In this document: positions 18,790-27,843 of the stretch, piece after piece
Numbering within the stretch: the first letter of the stretch is position 1
How the letters are laid out: each line of letters starts with the position of its first letter
Assembly (NCBI GenBank): GCA_947173495.1
Contig: CAMWFQ010000005.1
Location: 124,001 to 188,000, forward strand
Length of the DNA stretch: 64,000 nt
DNA from: an uncultured Lachnospiraceae bacterium
GTDB taxonomy: Bacteria > Bacillota > Clostridia > Lachnospirales > Lachnospiraceae
Direction: 5' to 3'
Notes under the pieces: generated by a model
What the model was told of the DNA's origin: nothing
Database searches by the model: none
The model's input: the letters and a program-made list of their open reading frames with translations, nothing else
Program-made: the position numbers and the translations under genes

Positions 18790-20049
18790 CTAAGCGCGGA
18801 TCTGTCCGTTTCCGGTAATCCTGTACTTGTAAGAGGTCAATTCCTTCAGTCCCATGGGACCTCTTGCATGGAGCTTCTGCGTGCTGATGCCGATCTCTGC
18901 GCCGAATCCAAATTCAAAACCATCTGTAAATCTGGTAGATGCGTTTACGTAGACGCAGGCGGCATCTATTTCATTTAAGAATTTTTCCGCAGCGTCTTTA
19001 TCCTCTGTTATAATGGCCTCCGAATGTCTCGTACTATACCGGTTGATGTGGGAAATGGCCTCTTCCAGGGAGGAAACCATCTTTATGGAAATAATATAAT
19101 CCAGGTATTCCGTGGCAAAATCTTCTTCTGTTGCAGGGCTGCACGTAATTATTTCCTGAGTTCTGTCATCCCCGCGGATTTCCACCCTGTGTGCTCCCAG
19201 CGTTTTTGCCAGTTCCGGGAGAAACTTTCCGGCAATGGCTTCATGGATCACCAGAGATTCGCAGGCATTGCATACGCCGATCCGCTGGGTCTTGGCATTC
19301 TCAATGACAGGAAGCGCTTTGGAGAAATCTGCGGAAGCATCCACATAAATATGACAGTTACCGGTTCCTGTCTCGATAACCGGTATGGTGCTGCTTTCCA
19401 CTACACTGCGGATCAGGCCCGCTCCGCCTCTGGGGATCAGCAGATCCACATATTCCTTTAATCTCATAAACTCTCTGGTAACACTTCTGTCAGTAGATTC
19501 GATCAACTGAACGGCGTCTTCCGTGATGCCTTCCTCTCTGAGAGCGGCTCTGATTACAGAGGTAATCGCTTTGTTAGAGCAAATGGCATCGCTGCCGCCC
19601 TTTAAGATGACGGCGTTACCACTTTTAAAGCAGAGTCCGAAAGCATCGGCAGTCACATTGGGGCGGGATTCATATATGATTCCGATTACCCCCACAGGTA
19701 CCCTGCATTTTTCAATTTTCAGTCCGTTGGGGCGTATGATCTCCTCAAGCTGTTCTCCTACCGGATCCGGGAGAAGCGCAACTTCTCTCAGGCCCCCGGC
19801 CATCCCCCGGATTCTTTCATCCGTAAGGCGCAGCCTGTCGATCAGTCCCTGAGACATTTGATTGGCCTCACCCCGCTCGATATCTTTTTTATTTTCTGTA
19901 AGGATCCTTTCGCGCTCTCTTACCAATGCATCCGCCGCCCGGTTTAATGCCTGGTTTTTCCGGGCAGCAGACAGCTTCTGAAGCTCATATTTCGCAACGG
20001 ATGCGTTTTTCACCATCCGGATCAACAATTCCATAATCTTTATCTCCAT
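18790..20049 (-). CDS. proA: Gamma-glutamyl phosphate reductase
   Basis: ProA catalyses the NADPH reduction of glutamyl phosphate to the semialdehyde in proline synthesis. The 419 residues are typical, with the catalytic Cys in [12 protein letters not shown] (about 260), [18 protein letters not shown] and the C-terminal [20 protein letters not shown]. proB is not adjacent in this window. The start codon overlaps the cyclo-ligase stop by one base (TAATG), so the two are translationally coupled. Confidence 0.95.
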   Translation of the reverse strand: MEIKIMELLIRMVKNASVAKYELQKLSAARKNQALNRAADALVRERERILTENKKDIERGEANQMSQGLIDRLRLTDERIRGMAGGLREVALLPDPVGEQLEEIIRPNGLKIEKCRVPVGVIGIIYESRPNVTADAFGLCFKSGNAVILKGGSDAICSNKAITSVIRAALREEGITEDAVQLIESTDRSVTREFMRLKEYVDLLIPRGGAGLIRSVVESSTIPVIETGTGNCHIYVDASADFSKALPVIENAKTQRIGVCNACESLVIHEAIAGKFLPELAKTLGAHRVEIRGDDRTQEIITCSPATEEDFATEYLDYIISIKMVSSLEEAISHINRYSTRHSEAIITEDKDAAEKFLNEIDAACVYVNASTRFTDGFEFGFGAEIGISTQKLHARGPMGLKELTSYKYRITGNGQIRA

Positions 20050-20651
20050 TATCTGATGGTTTCTGTATTTGTGACGATCATATCCGGTTTTCTGTCATGC
20101 GCCTCTACCGGGACCTTTCCTGCAATCTGACAGTCGAAAGCAAGAGCGGCGCTGATCAGAGGGCATTCACCCTTTGCGCTCAGGAAACGGTCATAAAAGC
20201 CCTTTCCGTACCCCATACGGCCCCTGTTTCTGTCAAACACAGCGCCCGGCACCAAAAGCAGAGAAGGCTCCTTTCGGGCAAGCTGAAAGGTAAACAGCCT
20301 GTCCGGATCACTCCGGGGCTCCCGGATTCCCTGATATCCTGTGGTAAAATCACTCAGAGAAAACACCTCATAAAAGCGGATATCCATTCCTTCCACTCTG
20401 GGGGCAAATATTCTCTTTTTGCCCGACAGCAAAAGCTCTTCCACCAGAGGCGACGTAATCACTTCGCTCCGGTAGTCCATATATACCAGAAGTATCCGTG
20501 CTTTCTGATAAATATCCTCCTGTTGCAGACGTGTCCTTACTTCTGCACTCATTTCACTGCGCTGCGCCGGCGAGAGGCTGTTTCTGTAAGCCAGATATCT
20601 GTTTCGCAGGACCTGCCTGGGAGACAGGTCGTTTCGTTTCATTTGATCCAT
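20049..20651 (-). CDS. 5-formyltetrahydrofolate cyclo-ligase
   Basis: This 200-residue enzyme converts 5-formyl-THF to 5,10-methenyl-THF with ATP, returning it to the one-carbon pool used by FolD and Fhs elsewhere in this window. Diagnostic blocks are [42 protein letters not shown] and the ATP-loop-like [11 protein letters not shown]. It lies three bases after the FAD dehydrogenase gene and overlaps proA. Confidence 0.9.
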   Translation of the reverse strand: MDQMKRNDLSPRQVLRNRYLAYRNSLSPAQRSEMSAEVRTRLQQEDIYQKARILLVYMDYRSEVITSPLVEELLLSGKKRIFAPRVEGMDIRFYEVFSLSDFTTGYQGIREPRSDPDRLFTFQLARKEPSLLLVPGAVFDRNRGRMGYGKGFYDRFLSAKGECPLISAALAFDCQIAGKVPVEAHDRKPDMIVTNTETIR

Positions 20652-20654
20652 GTA

Positions 20655-22265
20655 TTATCCTCTGTTTATAATCTGAGTTGCTATTTCTTCAGCCACCCGG
20701 ATTCCATCCATGGCCGCTGATGTGATGCCTCCGGCATATCCGGCGCCTTCTCCGCAGGGAAAAAGCCCTTTGAGAGAAGACTGCAGGCTTTCGTCCCTCA
20801 GGATCCTTACCGGTGAAGAAGTTCTGCTTTCTATTCCATCCACCAGTACGTGAAGGTCGTTAAACCCCTTTATCATTTTTCCAAACTGCTCCATTCCTTC
20901 CAGGAAGGCCTCCTGCAAATGGCGCGGAAGAATTTCATGAACGGGAGCATAAGTCCACTTCCCTTTAATACAGGGACGGAAATCATCCGGAACTACAGAG
21001 GCGCGCGCCTCTGACATAGGCTGTCCCGTCACCGCTCTGATATAATCTCCGTACCGTTCAACGGGAATAGCGCCGCCTCCAATCAGAAAGGCTTTTTCTT
21101 CCAGCCGTCGCTGAAACTCCACGCCGGCCAGAGGATGATCGCTTCCGTAATCGTCAGGGGTAACGGAAATAATAATGGCGCTGTTGGCATTCGGGCCATT
21201 CCTGGCATGGCAGCTCATTCCGTTTACCGCCAGGCGCCCTGATTCAGAGGAGGCGTTTACCACATAGCCGCCAGGGCACATACAAAAAGAATAAACCCCT
21301 CTTCCGCTGTGGGACTGCGCCGTCACTTTATAAGGGGCGCTCCCAAGGGCCGTTACCTCCTCTCTTCCGTACTGGGAAAGATTGATCAGCTTTTGAGGAT
21401 GCTCCACACGCATTCCCACGGCAAAGGGTCTGGCTTCCATCCGGACCCCTTTCTCATAGAGCGTTGTCAGAGTATCTCTTGCACTGTGTCCCGGTGCCAG
21501 AACGATATAGGCAGCCTCCAGAAGCGTTGTCCCATTGATCATTACCCCTGTTACATGGCCATCCCTGCATAAAAAGTCCGTTACTTTTGAATGAAAGTGA
21601 ACTTCGCCTCCCATTTTCAAAATGGAATTGCGCAGGTTCACCACGATATTTCCCAGAAGATCGGTACCAATATGGGGCTTATGATCATAAAGGATTTCTT
21701 CAGGCGCACCATGCTCTACAAGAAGTGAAAGCACTTTGTGGTTTCTTCCGTTCTTGTCCTTAACCAGTGTATTAAGCTTTCCATCGGAAAAAGCTCCGGC
21801 ACCGCCTTCCCCAAATTGAACATTCGATTCAGGATTGAGTCTTCCGCTTTTCCAGAAAGCATGAACGTCTTCGGTACGTTTCGCCACAGATGCGCCTCTT
21901 TCCAGCAGAACAGGACGAAAACCGGCAGCGGCAAGCATATATCCGCAAAATAATCCTGCCGGTCCCATTCCGATCACAACAGGACGCGTTTTGCCCTGAT
22001 AGTGGTCTACAGGAAACATATAGGGTGTCTCTTCCCAGACTGAAACAAATTTTCTATTGCATTTTCGATAGATGGCCGCCTGATTTTCAGTCTCGATATT
22101 TAAGGTATAATTGAAATATAATTCCGGCTTTTTTCTTGCATCTATGGAGCGCCTGACAATGATGATCTTTGGAGTCTTACTGCATTTCAGAAGCTTTCTT
22201 ACGGCGCGCGCCAAATCCTCCTGCGTATGTCCCACAGGAAGCTTAAGCTGACTGATCCTCAACAT
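20655..22265 (-). CDS. NAD(P)/FAD-dependent oxidoreductase (uncharacterised dehydrogenase family)
   Basis: A 536-residue flavoprotein. An N-terminal THUMP/RNA-like small domain (LPVGHTQEDLARAVRKLL, IIIVRRSIDARKK) precedes a dinucleotide-binding fold with VIGMGPAGLFCGYMLA (about 95) and LERG. The segments QFGEGGAGAFSDGKLNT and LFPCGEGAGYAGGITSAA are hallmarks of this clostridial family. The substrate is unknown. I chose the ATG at 22265 because GAGG precedes it and the first 29 residues of the longer frame overlap the neighbouring gene. It overlaps the BaiN-like gene stop by seven bases. Confidence 0.88.
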   Translation of the reverse strand: MLRISQLKLPVGHTQEDLARAVRKLLKCSKTPKIIIVRRSIDARKKPELYFNYTLNIETENQAAIYRKCNRKFVSVWEETPYMFPVDHYQGKTRPVVIGMGPAGLFCGYMLAAAGFRPVLLERGASVAKRTEDVHAFWKSGRLNPESNVQFGEGGAGAFSDGKLNTLVKDKNGRNHKVLSLLVEHGAPEEILYDHKPHIGTDLLGNIVVNLRNSILKMGGEVHFHSKVTDFLCRDGHVTGVMINGTTLLEAAYIVLAPGHSARDTLTTLYEKGVRMEARPFAVGMRVEHPQKLINLSQYGREEVTALGSAPYKVTAQSHSGRGVYSFCMCPGGYVVNASSESGRLAVNGMSCHARNGPNANSAIIISVTPDDYGSDHPLAGVEFQRRLEEKAFLIGGGAIPVERYGDYIRAVTGQPMSEARASVVPDDFRPCIKGKWTYAPVHEILPRHLQEAFLEGMEQFGKMIKGFNDLHVLVDGIESRTSSPVRILRDESLQSSLKGLFPCGEGAGYAGGITSAAMDGIRVAEEIATQIINRG

Positions 22266-23536
22266 ACAGGCGCATCCTCTTGTACAGAGATTTCTTCCAC
22301 GGGACATCCGGCAGCATTCCGGCCTGCAAGATAACCGCTGCTCCAGGCCCACTGCAGGTTATAACCGCCGCATTTGCCGTCCACATCCACCATCTCGCCG
22401 GTAAAATACAGTCCTTTTACAATCCGGGATTCCAACTCTGTGCTGATCTCTCCAAAATCCACACCCCCTGCACAAACCTGGGCATTTTCCAGAGAATTGG
22501 TTTCACTGATATGTATCTCAAAAGAGCGGCAGCCAAGCATCAGCTCCTTTATTTTCAGCCACCCGGCCTCCTCCGCTGCCATTTCCGTCTGCAGGCCGGC
22601 CTGTTTAATCATAACCCTGCAGATTTTTTTATTCAATGTGCCTGTCAGATAATCTTCCAGACTTTTATCTTTCTGCGCTTCATAGCGCAGTCTGGTCATA
22701 TACCCGAAAGCTTTCTCATCCTGATCCGGAAAAAAGTCCGTCATCACTTTTACTTCCTGACCGTTTTCAAGCGCCCGGGCGGCAATACGGCTGAACTGGA
22801 ACACCGGAATGCCGGAAATACCATAATCTGTAAACTGTAGTTCCCCTCTTTCAACTGCGGCCGTCTGTCCATCAATTAAGAGCGTAACTCCGGCCTGACA
22901 TCTGACACCGGAAAGCGCGCGTATAAAGCGCTCATCACTCTTTAGCTGAACCAGTCCGGGCAAAAGCGGACTGATATGATGACCCAGCTGTGCAGCAAGT
23001 TCATAGCCGCTTCTTCCCTCGCCTTTTTTGAGGGAGGCCGGACTGCCGCAGGCCAGAATCAACTTCTCGAAAAAATAATGGTTTCCTTCCGAGTCCGTCA
23101 GTTCAAATCCTTCTTTTTCTTTATGACTGCCGGCTGAAACAATTTCAACTTCCGTCCTGACGGATACATGTGCCCTCATAAGCTCCGTACGCAAAAGATC
23201 CAGAACCGTACTTGCCTGCTCAGAATAAGGATACAGATATCCGTTTTTGTTCTTAATCATAAGACCCATATTTTCAAAAAAGGATACTGTGTCCCATACA
23301 GAAAATGTCTGAAATATATTTTGAAGTTTTTCCTTATCGCTGCAATAATACTGTTCCATGGAAAACTCCAGATTTCCCAGATTACACTTTCCATTTCCGG
23401 TTGAAAGGATCTTCTTTCCGACCCGTTCATTTTTTTCAAAGAGGGTAACCTCTGCACCGCATTTTTCAGCGGTGATTGCCGCTGCCATTCCGGATGCACC
23501 GGCCCCTATTACCGCTATTTTCATTTTTTTTCCCAT
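22259..23536 (-). CDS. BaiN/RdsA-family NAD(P)/FAD-dependent oxidoreductase (HI0933 type)
   Basis: 425 residues with an N-terminal FAD fold (AVIGAGASGMAAAITA; LFEKNERVGKKILSTGNGKC) and the HI0933-family core, including LACGSPASLKKGEGRSGYEL and the end segment GLYFTGEMVDVDGKCGGYNLQWAWSSG (split here). Proteins of this family include BaiN, proposed to act in bile-acid 7-dehydroxylation, but most are general flavoproteins and no bai genes are present. The ATG at 23536 follows AGGAG by four bases; the earlier in-frame GTG lies inside that site and is rejected. Confidence 0.88.
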   Translation of the reverse strand: MGKKMKIAVIGAGASGMAAAITAEKCGAEVTLFEKNERVGKKILSTGNGKCNLGNLEFSMEQYYCSDKEKLQNIFQTFSVWDTVSFFENMGLMIKNKNGYLYPYSEQASTVLDLLRTELMRAHVSVRTEVEIVSAGSHKEKEGFELTDSEGNHYFFEKLILACGSPASLKKGEGRSGYELAAQLGHHISPLLPGLVQLKSDERFIRALSGVRCQAGVTLLIDGQTAAVERGELQFTDYGISGIPVFQFSRIAARALENGQEVKVMTDFFPDQDEKAFGYMTRLRYEAQKDKSLEDYLTGTLNKKICRVMIKQAGLQTEMAAEEAGWLKIKELMLGCRSFEIHISETNSLENAQVCAGGVDFGEISTELESRIVKGLYFTGEMVDVDGKCGGYNLQWAWSSGYLAGRNAAGCPVEEISVQEDAPVC

Positions 23537-23571
23537 AAATCTCCTCACCTTTGCCAGTGCTGTGTTTTATT

Positions 23572-23714
23572 CCCGCAGGCAACAAGCCAAGGGGACATGC
23601 TTGCATGTCCATTTAGCGACTGCCGCGAGGGTCAAAGACCTTACATCGAAAATGTGTTGCGCTTTGCTGCATTGCAAGTTTGATGCCCGTCAGCTTGCTG
23701 CGGGGGCTTTGACC
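23572..23714. repeat. Structured intergenic element with nested inverted repeats
   Basis: This gene-free stretch has an outer pair CCCGCAG (23572-23578) / CTGCGGG (23698-23704), a second pair GGTCAAAG (23630-23637) / CTTTGACC (23707-23714), and a compact hairpin GGACATGC-TT-GCATGTCC (23593-23610). It shares the 11-mer CCCGTCAGCTT with the hairpin element at 34681-34725. No reading frame of note runs through it. It is probably a dispersed palindromic repeat or a folded RNA; copy number cannot be judged here. Confidence 0.5.
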
Positions 23715-23736
23715 TGAGTTCTCTTTTAATATAATA

Positions 23737-24378
23737 CTAACTGGTATAAGACTCAAGAAAATTATACAATTCTCTTTCATCTTCCACAAATTTCATTTTT
23801 ATGATCTCTTCCTGGAGCTTTTCCGGAAGCCTTTCTACCAGGATATCTGTATTCATATAGACATGAGAAAGGGTATGGTCATAGACAACAACATAGTGAT
23901 CTTCATTTAAAAGGAAAAACCCTTTTTCTTCCTCCGCCGTCTCGTAACTTTTCTGGACAACTACCTTTTCCGGTGAGAAAGAGACCAGCTCCATATAAGT
24001 AAAGCCAAGTTCCAGATCTGTAAGAGAAGGATTCCTGTTATATTCCGCTATTTCATCCGCCAGTCTGTCCCGGCTCAGACCTATAAATTTATCAGGCGCC
24101 TTTTCTTCTGTTTCAATCATTTGATCGGCAATAACATCATACTCCCTGACAATATACCGGGTATTTGCCGTCACTGCAGGTTCTTCGCTCATGGCAACCT
24201 CCAGAGATATCCCCTCCTCCTCATCCGGCGTCATATCCGGTTCCGGCTGAACAGAAATCGGCATATCCGGCTCTCCCGGGTAGAAAAATTCCATGATGGC
24301 CATATTTGAGGCAAATCCCAGGGAAAACATGGTTAACGGATAGATAAAAAACAAGCTGATACGTTTCACAAATTTCAT
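23737..24378 (-). CDS. Membrane-anchored protein with BofC-like C-terminal domain
   Basis: This 213-residue protein has one N-terminal hydrophobic helix (about 8-29, LFFIYPLTMFSLGFASNMAI), an acidic spacer of about 45 residues, then a folded extracytoplasmic part. The C-terminal 60 residues (FFLLNEDHYVVVYDH, LVERLPEKLQEEI, ELYNFLESYTS) resemble the C-terminal domain of BofC, the sporulation checkpoint protein of Bacillus, but similarity is judged by eye only. The flippase gene upstream is also of a sporulation-linked class. No sporulation promoter is evident. Confidence 0.6.
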   Translation of the reverse strand: MKFVKRISLFFIYPLTMFSLGFASNMAIMEFFYPGEPDMPISVQPEPDMTPDEEEGISLEVAMSEEPAVTANTRYIVREYDVIADQMIETEEKAPDKFIGLSRDRLADEIAEYNRNPSLTDLELGFTYMELVSFSPEKVVVQKSYETAEEEKGFFLLNEDHYVVVYDHTLSHVYMNTDILVERLPEKLQEEIIKMKFVEDERELYNFLESYTS

Positions 24379-24465
24379 CGCTATACACCTTTACTGTTTT
24401 GAAGCAATCAATTCCTTATTGTTCTATAAACAGTATCAGCCAAAAGCGTTTAATCTATACCATGC

Positions 24466-26109
24466 TCAATAATGAAGAAGCTGTGCCAGTCTTTCAAAAA
24501 GTCTGCCGCCGGTAATCATCTCCAGCTCATCCCTTCGAAATGCTCTGGTCATTATAAGAAGAAGAACATAAATTCCAATCCCCGGAATAAGCCCCACAAG
24601 CATTGAAAAAGCTGTCCCTATCAGAGACGCAAGAAGCCTGTTTAAAAGCAGGGACACCAGACCGGAAACAGCGGCAGCTGCAATCGTGATCACAAAGCTT
24701 CGGATCCACTCCTGTTTATATTGAAATAAACGGCTGACAAAGAAAAAACCGGCCACTGTTACAAGGGCATAAAATACCGTTGCGGAAACGATTACCCCAT
24801 AAATACCCGCTTTTGCGGTTCGCAGCAACAAAAGAGTCAGAAAAATATGCAACAGCAAAGCGCCGCCTCCGGTAATGAGCGCATACTGAAATCTGCGAAT
24901 TTTGATCAGGATCTCCATGAAAACGGAAGAAAATACTTGAAAGATAATTATCAGAACTGCCGGCAAAAGCCATGAAGCTGCCTTTTTGTTGTTTCCTGTA
25001 TATAAAAAATCCAGAATGTTTTCGGCAAATATTGCCGTGAAAACTGCCGTCGGAATGGTAAAAACCGCGCACTGATGAATCAGCGCACCCAGCCGGTCAC
25101 CTGCATATCGGTCAGCATAGCGATTTTCACTTCTTTCCACAGGGGCGGTAATATGTCTCACAGGAAGAAGACAGATCAGATTGATCGCCCCGCCAATCAC
25201 ACCCAGAATCACCAGACATTTACCATAGTAAGTACCCCACTGCAATGTTAAATTTCCATTTTCATTGCCATGTGACAAAAACAGAAGCTGATCGATCAAA
25301 GGCAGCGAATGGAAACAGAACCAGAAAAGCATGTGAAGAACAGCAGTGCCGGATAGCATCCCCAAAATATGACCGACCGTATCCTGTGAAACCTGAGATT
25401 CCCTGCCAGGCTGTTTTGAGGCGGAGCGTTTCAGGATAACATAAAGAATCAGTGCATGAAGACAACATAAAACGGCAGCGACAGGCAGACCAATGGAAGC
25501 GCCTCTGGCTCCGTAAGCGCCCGCATAGTCAGTGTTCTGGAGAAGGGCGGAAACCTTTTCCCCGTATTTGTGCCAGAGACCCGCTCCGGTCAGAGCGCCG
25601 ATGATCATCGATAAGGTATACAGAATTCGGGCATGAACAGCCGCCATCCGAATCCCTTTTCCCTGAAAATACCCTTTGAAGGCACAGGCGATCATGAAAA
25701 AAAACGCAGCAGGAGCGATCCATTCAACGGCCATTGCCGCAAGAGGAAGATGCATCACATTCGAGACCAGAAGCTGTCCTCCCAGACCGATGGCGACCGT
25801 AAGGATAAGCCCCAGTGCAGCCCCCAGAATCAGAGAAATCCCCAGAACCTTACCGGCACTTTTGTGCTGGTCCCGTTTTACACGGTATCTTACCAGAGAA
25901 GAAACTGCTTCCGATAAGCCATATGCAAAAGAGCCTGCGGTCAGCAGGCAAAGTTCATTTGCCGCTGCAAAATAAGCCATACCATTATCGCCAATCATGT
26001 GCACTAAAGGAATGCGAAAGATCAGGGTAATAATGAGAGTGATCCAGGCGGTTATCATATAATAATCTTTCTTGGACGAAGATGTCCGTCTTCTCATTGG
26101 TTTTTTCAT
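24466..26109 (-). CDS. Oligosaccharide/lipid flippase of the MATE-like (SpoVB/MurJ) superfamily
   Basis: The 547 residues contain about 14 membrane helices, starting DYYMITAWITLIITLIFRI and including VSNVMHLPLAAMAVEWIA, YFQGKGIRM and GAALGLILTVAIGLGG. The internal pattern AIFAENILDFLYTGNN fits the polysaccharide-biosynthesis export superfamily, which includes SpoVB (spore cortex) and MurJ-like lipid flippases. It may flip a cell-wall or spore-coat precursor. SpoVB is only a best guess. It follows ybeY by 11 bases. Confidence 0.75.
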   Translation of the reverse strand: MKKPMRRRTSSSKKDYYMITAWITLIITLIFRIPLVHMIGDNGMAYFAAANELCLLTAGSFAYGLSEAVSSLVRYRVKRDQHKSAGKVLGISLILGAALGLILTVAIGLGGQLLVSNVMHLPLAAMAVEWIAPAAFFFMIACAFKGYFQGKGIRMAAVHARILYTLSMIIGALTGAGLWHKYGEKVSALLQNTDYAGAYGARGASIGLPVAAVLCCLHALILYVILKRSASKQPGRESQVSQDTVGHILGMLSGTAVLHMLFWFCFHSLPLIDQLLFLSHGNENGNLTLQWGTYYGKCLVILGVIGGAINLICLLPVRHITAPVERSENRYADRYAGDRLGALIHQCAVFTIPTAVFTAIFAENILDFLYTGNNKKAASWLLPAVLIIIFQVFSSVFMEILIKIRRFQYALITGGGALLLHIFLTLLLLRTAKAGIYGVIVSATVFYALVTVAGFFFVSRLFQYKQEWIRSFVITIAAAAVSGLVSLLLNRLLASLIGTAFSMLVGLIPGIGIYVLLLIMTRAFRRDELEMITGGRLFERLAQLLHY

Positions 26110-26120
26110 AAATTCTCCTG

Positions 26121-26633
26121 TCAGTTCCGCTCATGATCTCTGCTGATGCCAAGGGTCAGGAGCGCTTTTTCCTGCTTTTGCTCCATGATCTTTGCTTCTT
26201 CTTCTGTCATGTGATCATATCCGCAAAGATGGAGCATACTGTGAGCAATCAAAAAAGCGCACTCCCGTTTCAGAGAATGTCCATATTTTACCGCCTGTTC
26301 TTCGGCTCGCTGGGCGGAAAGTATGATGTCTCCCAGCACAAGCTCTCCGCTTTCCGGATCAAAGAAGTCGGCCTCATCCGCTTCCACTGCCGAGAAGTCT
26401 CCTGCCCGCTCAAAGCTGATCATTGGAAAAGAAAGGACGTCTGTAGGTGAATTTATCTGCCGGTAGTTCCGGTTAAATTCCTGAATTCCGGGATCATCTG
26501 TAATCAGGAGATTTACCTGGGCTTCATAGGGGCATTTTTCTTCTTCCAGTACCTGCTCCATGACTGCATCCAGAATCATTTTAACGTCAAATCCAAAGGA
26601 AAAATCTGTTTCTTTTTCAACGTAAGAAGTCAT
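26121..26633 (-). CDS. ybeY: Endoribonuclease YbeY (16S rRNA maturation)
   Basis: This 170-residue zinc RNase has the family motif HSMLHLCGYDH (about 134-144) holding the three metal-binding His residues; earlier it has INSPTDVLSFPM and GDIILS, also conserved. YbeY trims the 3' end of 16S rRNA and supports ribosome quality control. It overlaps the end of the PgpH-like gene by 17 bases, matching the Firmicutes order phoH-pgpH-ybeY. Confidence 0.93.
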   Translation of the reverse strand: MTSYVEKETDFSFGFDVKMILDAVMEQVLEEEKCPYEAQVNLLITDDPGIQEFNRNYRQINSPTDVLSFPMISFERAGDFSAVEADEADFFDPESGELVLGDIILSAQRAEEQAVKYGHSLKRECAFLIAHSMLHLCGYDHMTEEEAKIMEQKQEKALLTLGISRDHERN

Positions 26634-27843
26634 AATATGATTGCTCCTCCACCAGAATATGTTTCATTTCGTACAACTGCTTCATCGTGATATTGCTTTG
26701 ATTCAGAATGCCGCTTTCCTGTTTCTTCTTAAAAATGGTTTCAATGATGACTTCAGCATCCAGATCCATTTCAGGCTCTTTTGAAAAAAGGTAGGTAATG
26801 GAGGAAATAACAGTGTCACAGAAAAGAAGAACAACCGTCTCCGGAGATACGATTTCCCGGTTTTCCTTTACATATTCTTCTAATATTGTCTGCATTTCCT
26901 GTGGAAAATGATGTTCATTTACAATATCCCGGATATTTTCCCAACTGTTTTCCCCTCTGATCAGACCGATCCTGTGATAATATCCACAGGCTTTGACCAG
27001 AGACTCCTTCAGATGCAGCTTTTTGGCAAGACGGTCGCATAGATAGGCAGTATGAACCGCATGATAGTATTCCTGAATGGAAAAGTCCTTCAGCTTTACC
27101 AGAAGCGGAAATTCCGGATCATTGATATCCATATACAGATCCCGGTTCTTATGAAGAATGAAAAAACTGAAATATTTAAGCAGGATCAACAGCAAAATAA
27201 AGCATGCCAGCAGATTCAGTGCAGGTATTATAAACATCTGTGCTGACAGTGGAACATCTGTAAGCAGGATATCCTGAACACAAAGACATACCATTTGCAC
27301 AGACAGTGCAATGACCAGGGGCGGCCATATCTGAAAAGCCTCGTCTATACGGGAAAACACCAGTATTCCCACAAGACCGGCCACAAAATAAATGAAAAAT
27401 GTCGTACTGCCGGAGCCTTTCAGTAAAACGCTCATCATCAAAAGAAGGCATCCGGCCGAAATCCCTGTTATTCTGTTGCTGAAAAGCGCCAGAGCAACAA
27501 AAATGACCAGATAGAGCCAGCCGCCTGTTGGAAGTAAAGGAAAGAGGATACTTGCAGAAAGAGAAAGCAAATAAATACATACGCTCCGCAAAGGGTGTGA
27601 TGCGTTGTCGTATAAAAGACTTCCTTCTTCCAGGCTCAGTTCCCGGACAAACAGGACACATCCAAAACCGGCGCCCGCCAAAACGGCAACCACGGCAGTC
27701 TCCGTGACTGTTTGTCCATAAAGAAGGGATGCGCCTGCACCTGCCAGTACGGTAATGAAAAGCAGAATCCCCTCCCACAGAGGCTTCTTCCCGCCGGTTT
27801 TCTGCCTGCTTTTTTTTGTTTTCTTCTTAGTGCCTTTTCCCAT
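26617..27843 (-). CDS. PgpH-like (7TM-HD) membrane protein with degenerate HD domain
   Basis: The 408 residues occupy the phoH-pgpH-ybeY slot. About seven hydrophobic segments (roughly 24-235) precede a cytosolic helical domain with DFSIQEYYHAVHTAYLCDRLAKKL and KACGYYHRIG (about 284-293). PgpH proteins, which hydrolyse cyclic-di-AMP, are about 700 residues with a large extracellular domain and a YYHDIGK signature. Here the extracellular part is absent and Asp of the HD pair is Arg (residue 291), while the first His (261) is kept. The following EHHFPQEM replaces the usual second His block. Hydrolase activity is unlikely; a regulatory or binding role is possible. Confidence 0.8.
   Translation of the reverse strand: MGKGTKKKTKKSRQKTGGKKPLWEGILLFITVLAGAGASLLYGQTVTETAVVAVLAGAGFGCVLFVRELSLEEGSLLYDNASHPLRSVCIYLLSLSASILFPLLPTGGWLYLVIFVALALFSNRITGISAGCLLLMMSVLLKGSGSTTFFIYFVAGLVGILVFSRIDEAFQIWPPLVIALSVQMVCLCVQDILLTDVPLSAQMFIIPALNLLACFILLLILLKYFSFFILHKNRDLYMDINDPEFPLLVKLKDFSIQEYYHAVHTAYLCDRLAKKLHLKESLVKACGYYHRIGLIRGENSWENIRDIVNEHHFPQEMQTILEEYVKENREIVSPETVVLLFCDTVISSITYLFSKEPEMDLDAEVIIETIFKKKQESGILNQSNITMKQLYEMKHILVEEQSYYDFLR

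Noticed and set aside
22265-22352. Longer start for the FAD dehydrogenase
   Set aside because: The additional 29 residues overlap the neighbouring gene, are Cys/Arg-rich and have no ribosome site; the ATG at 22265 has GAGG.
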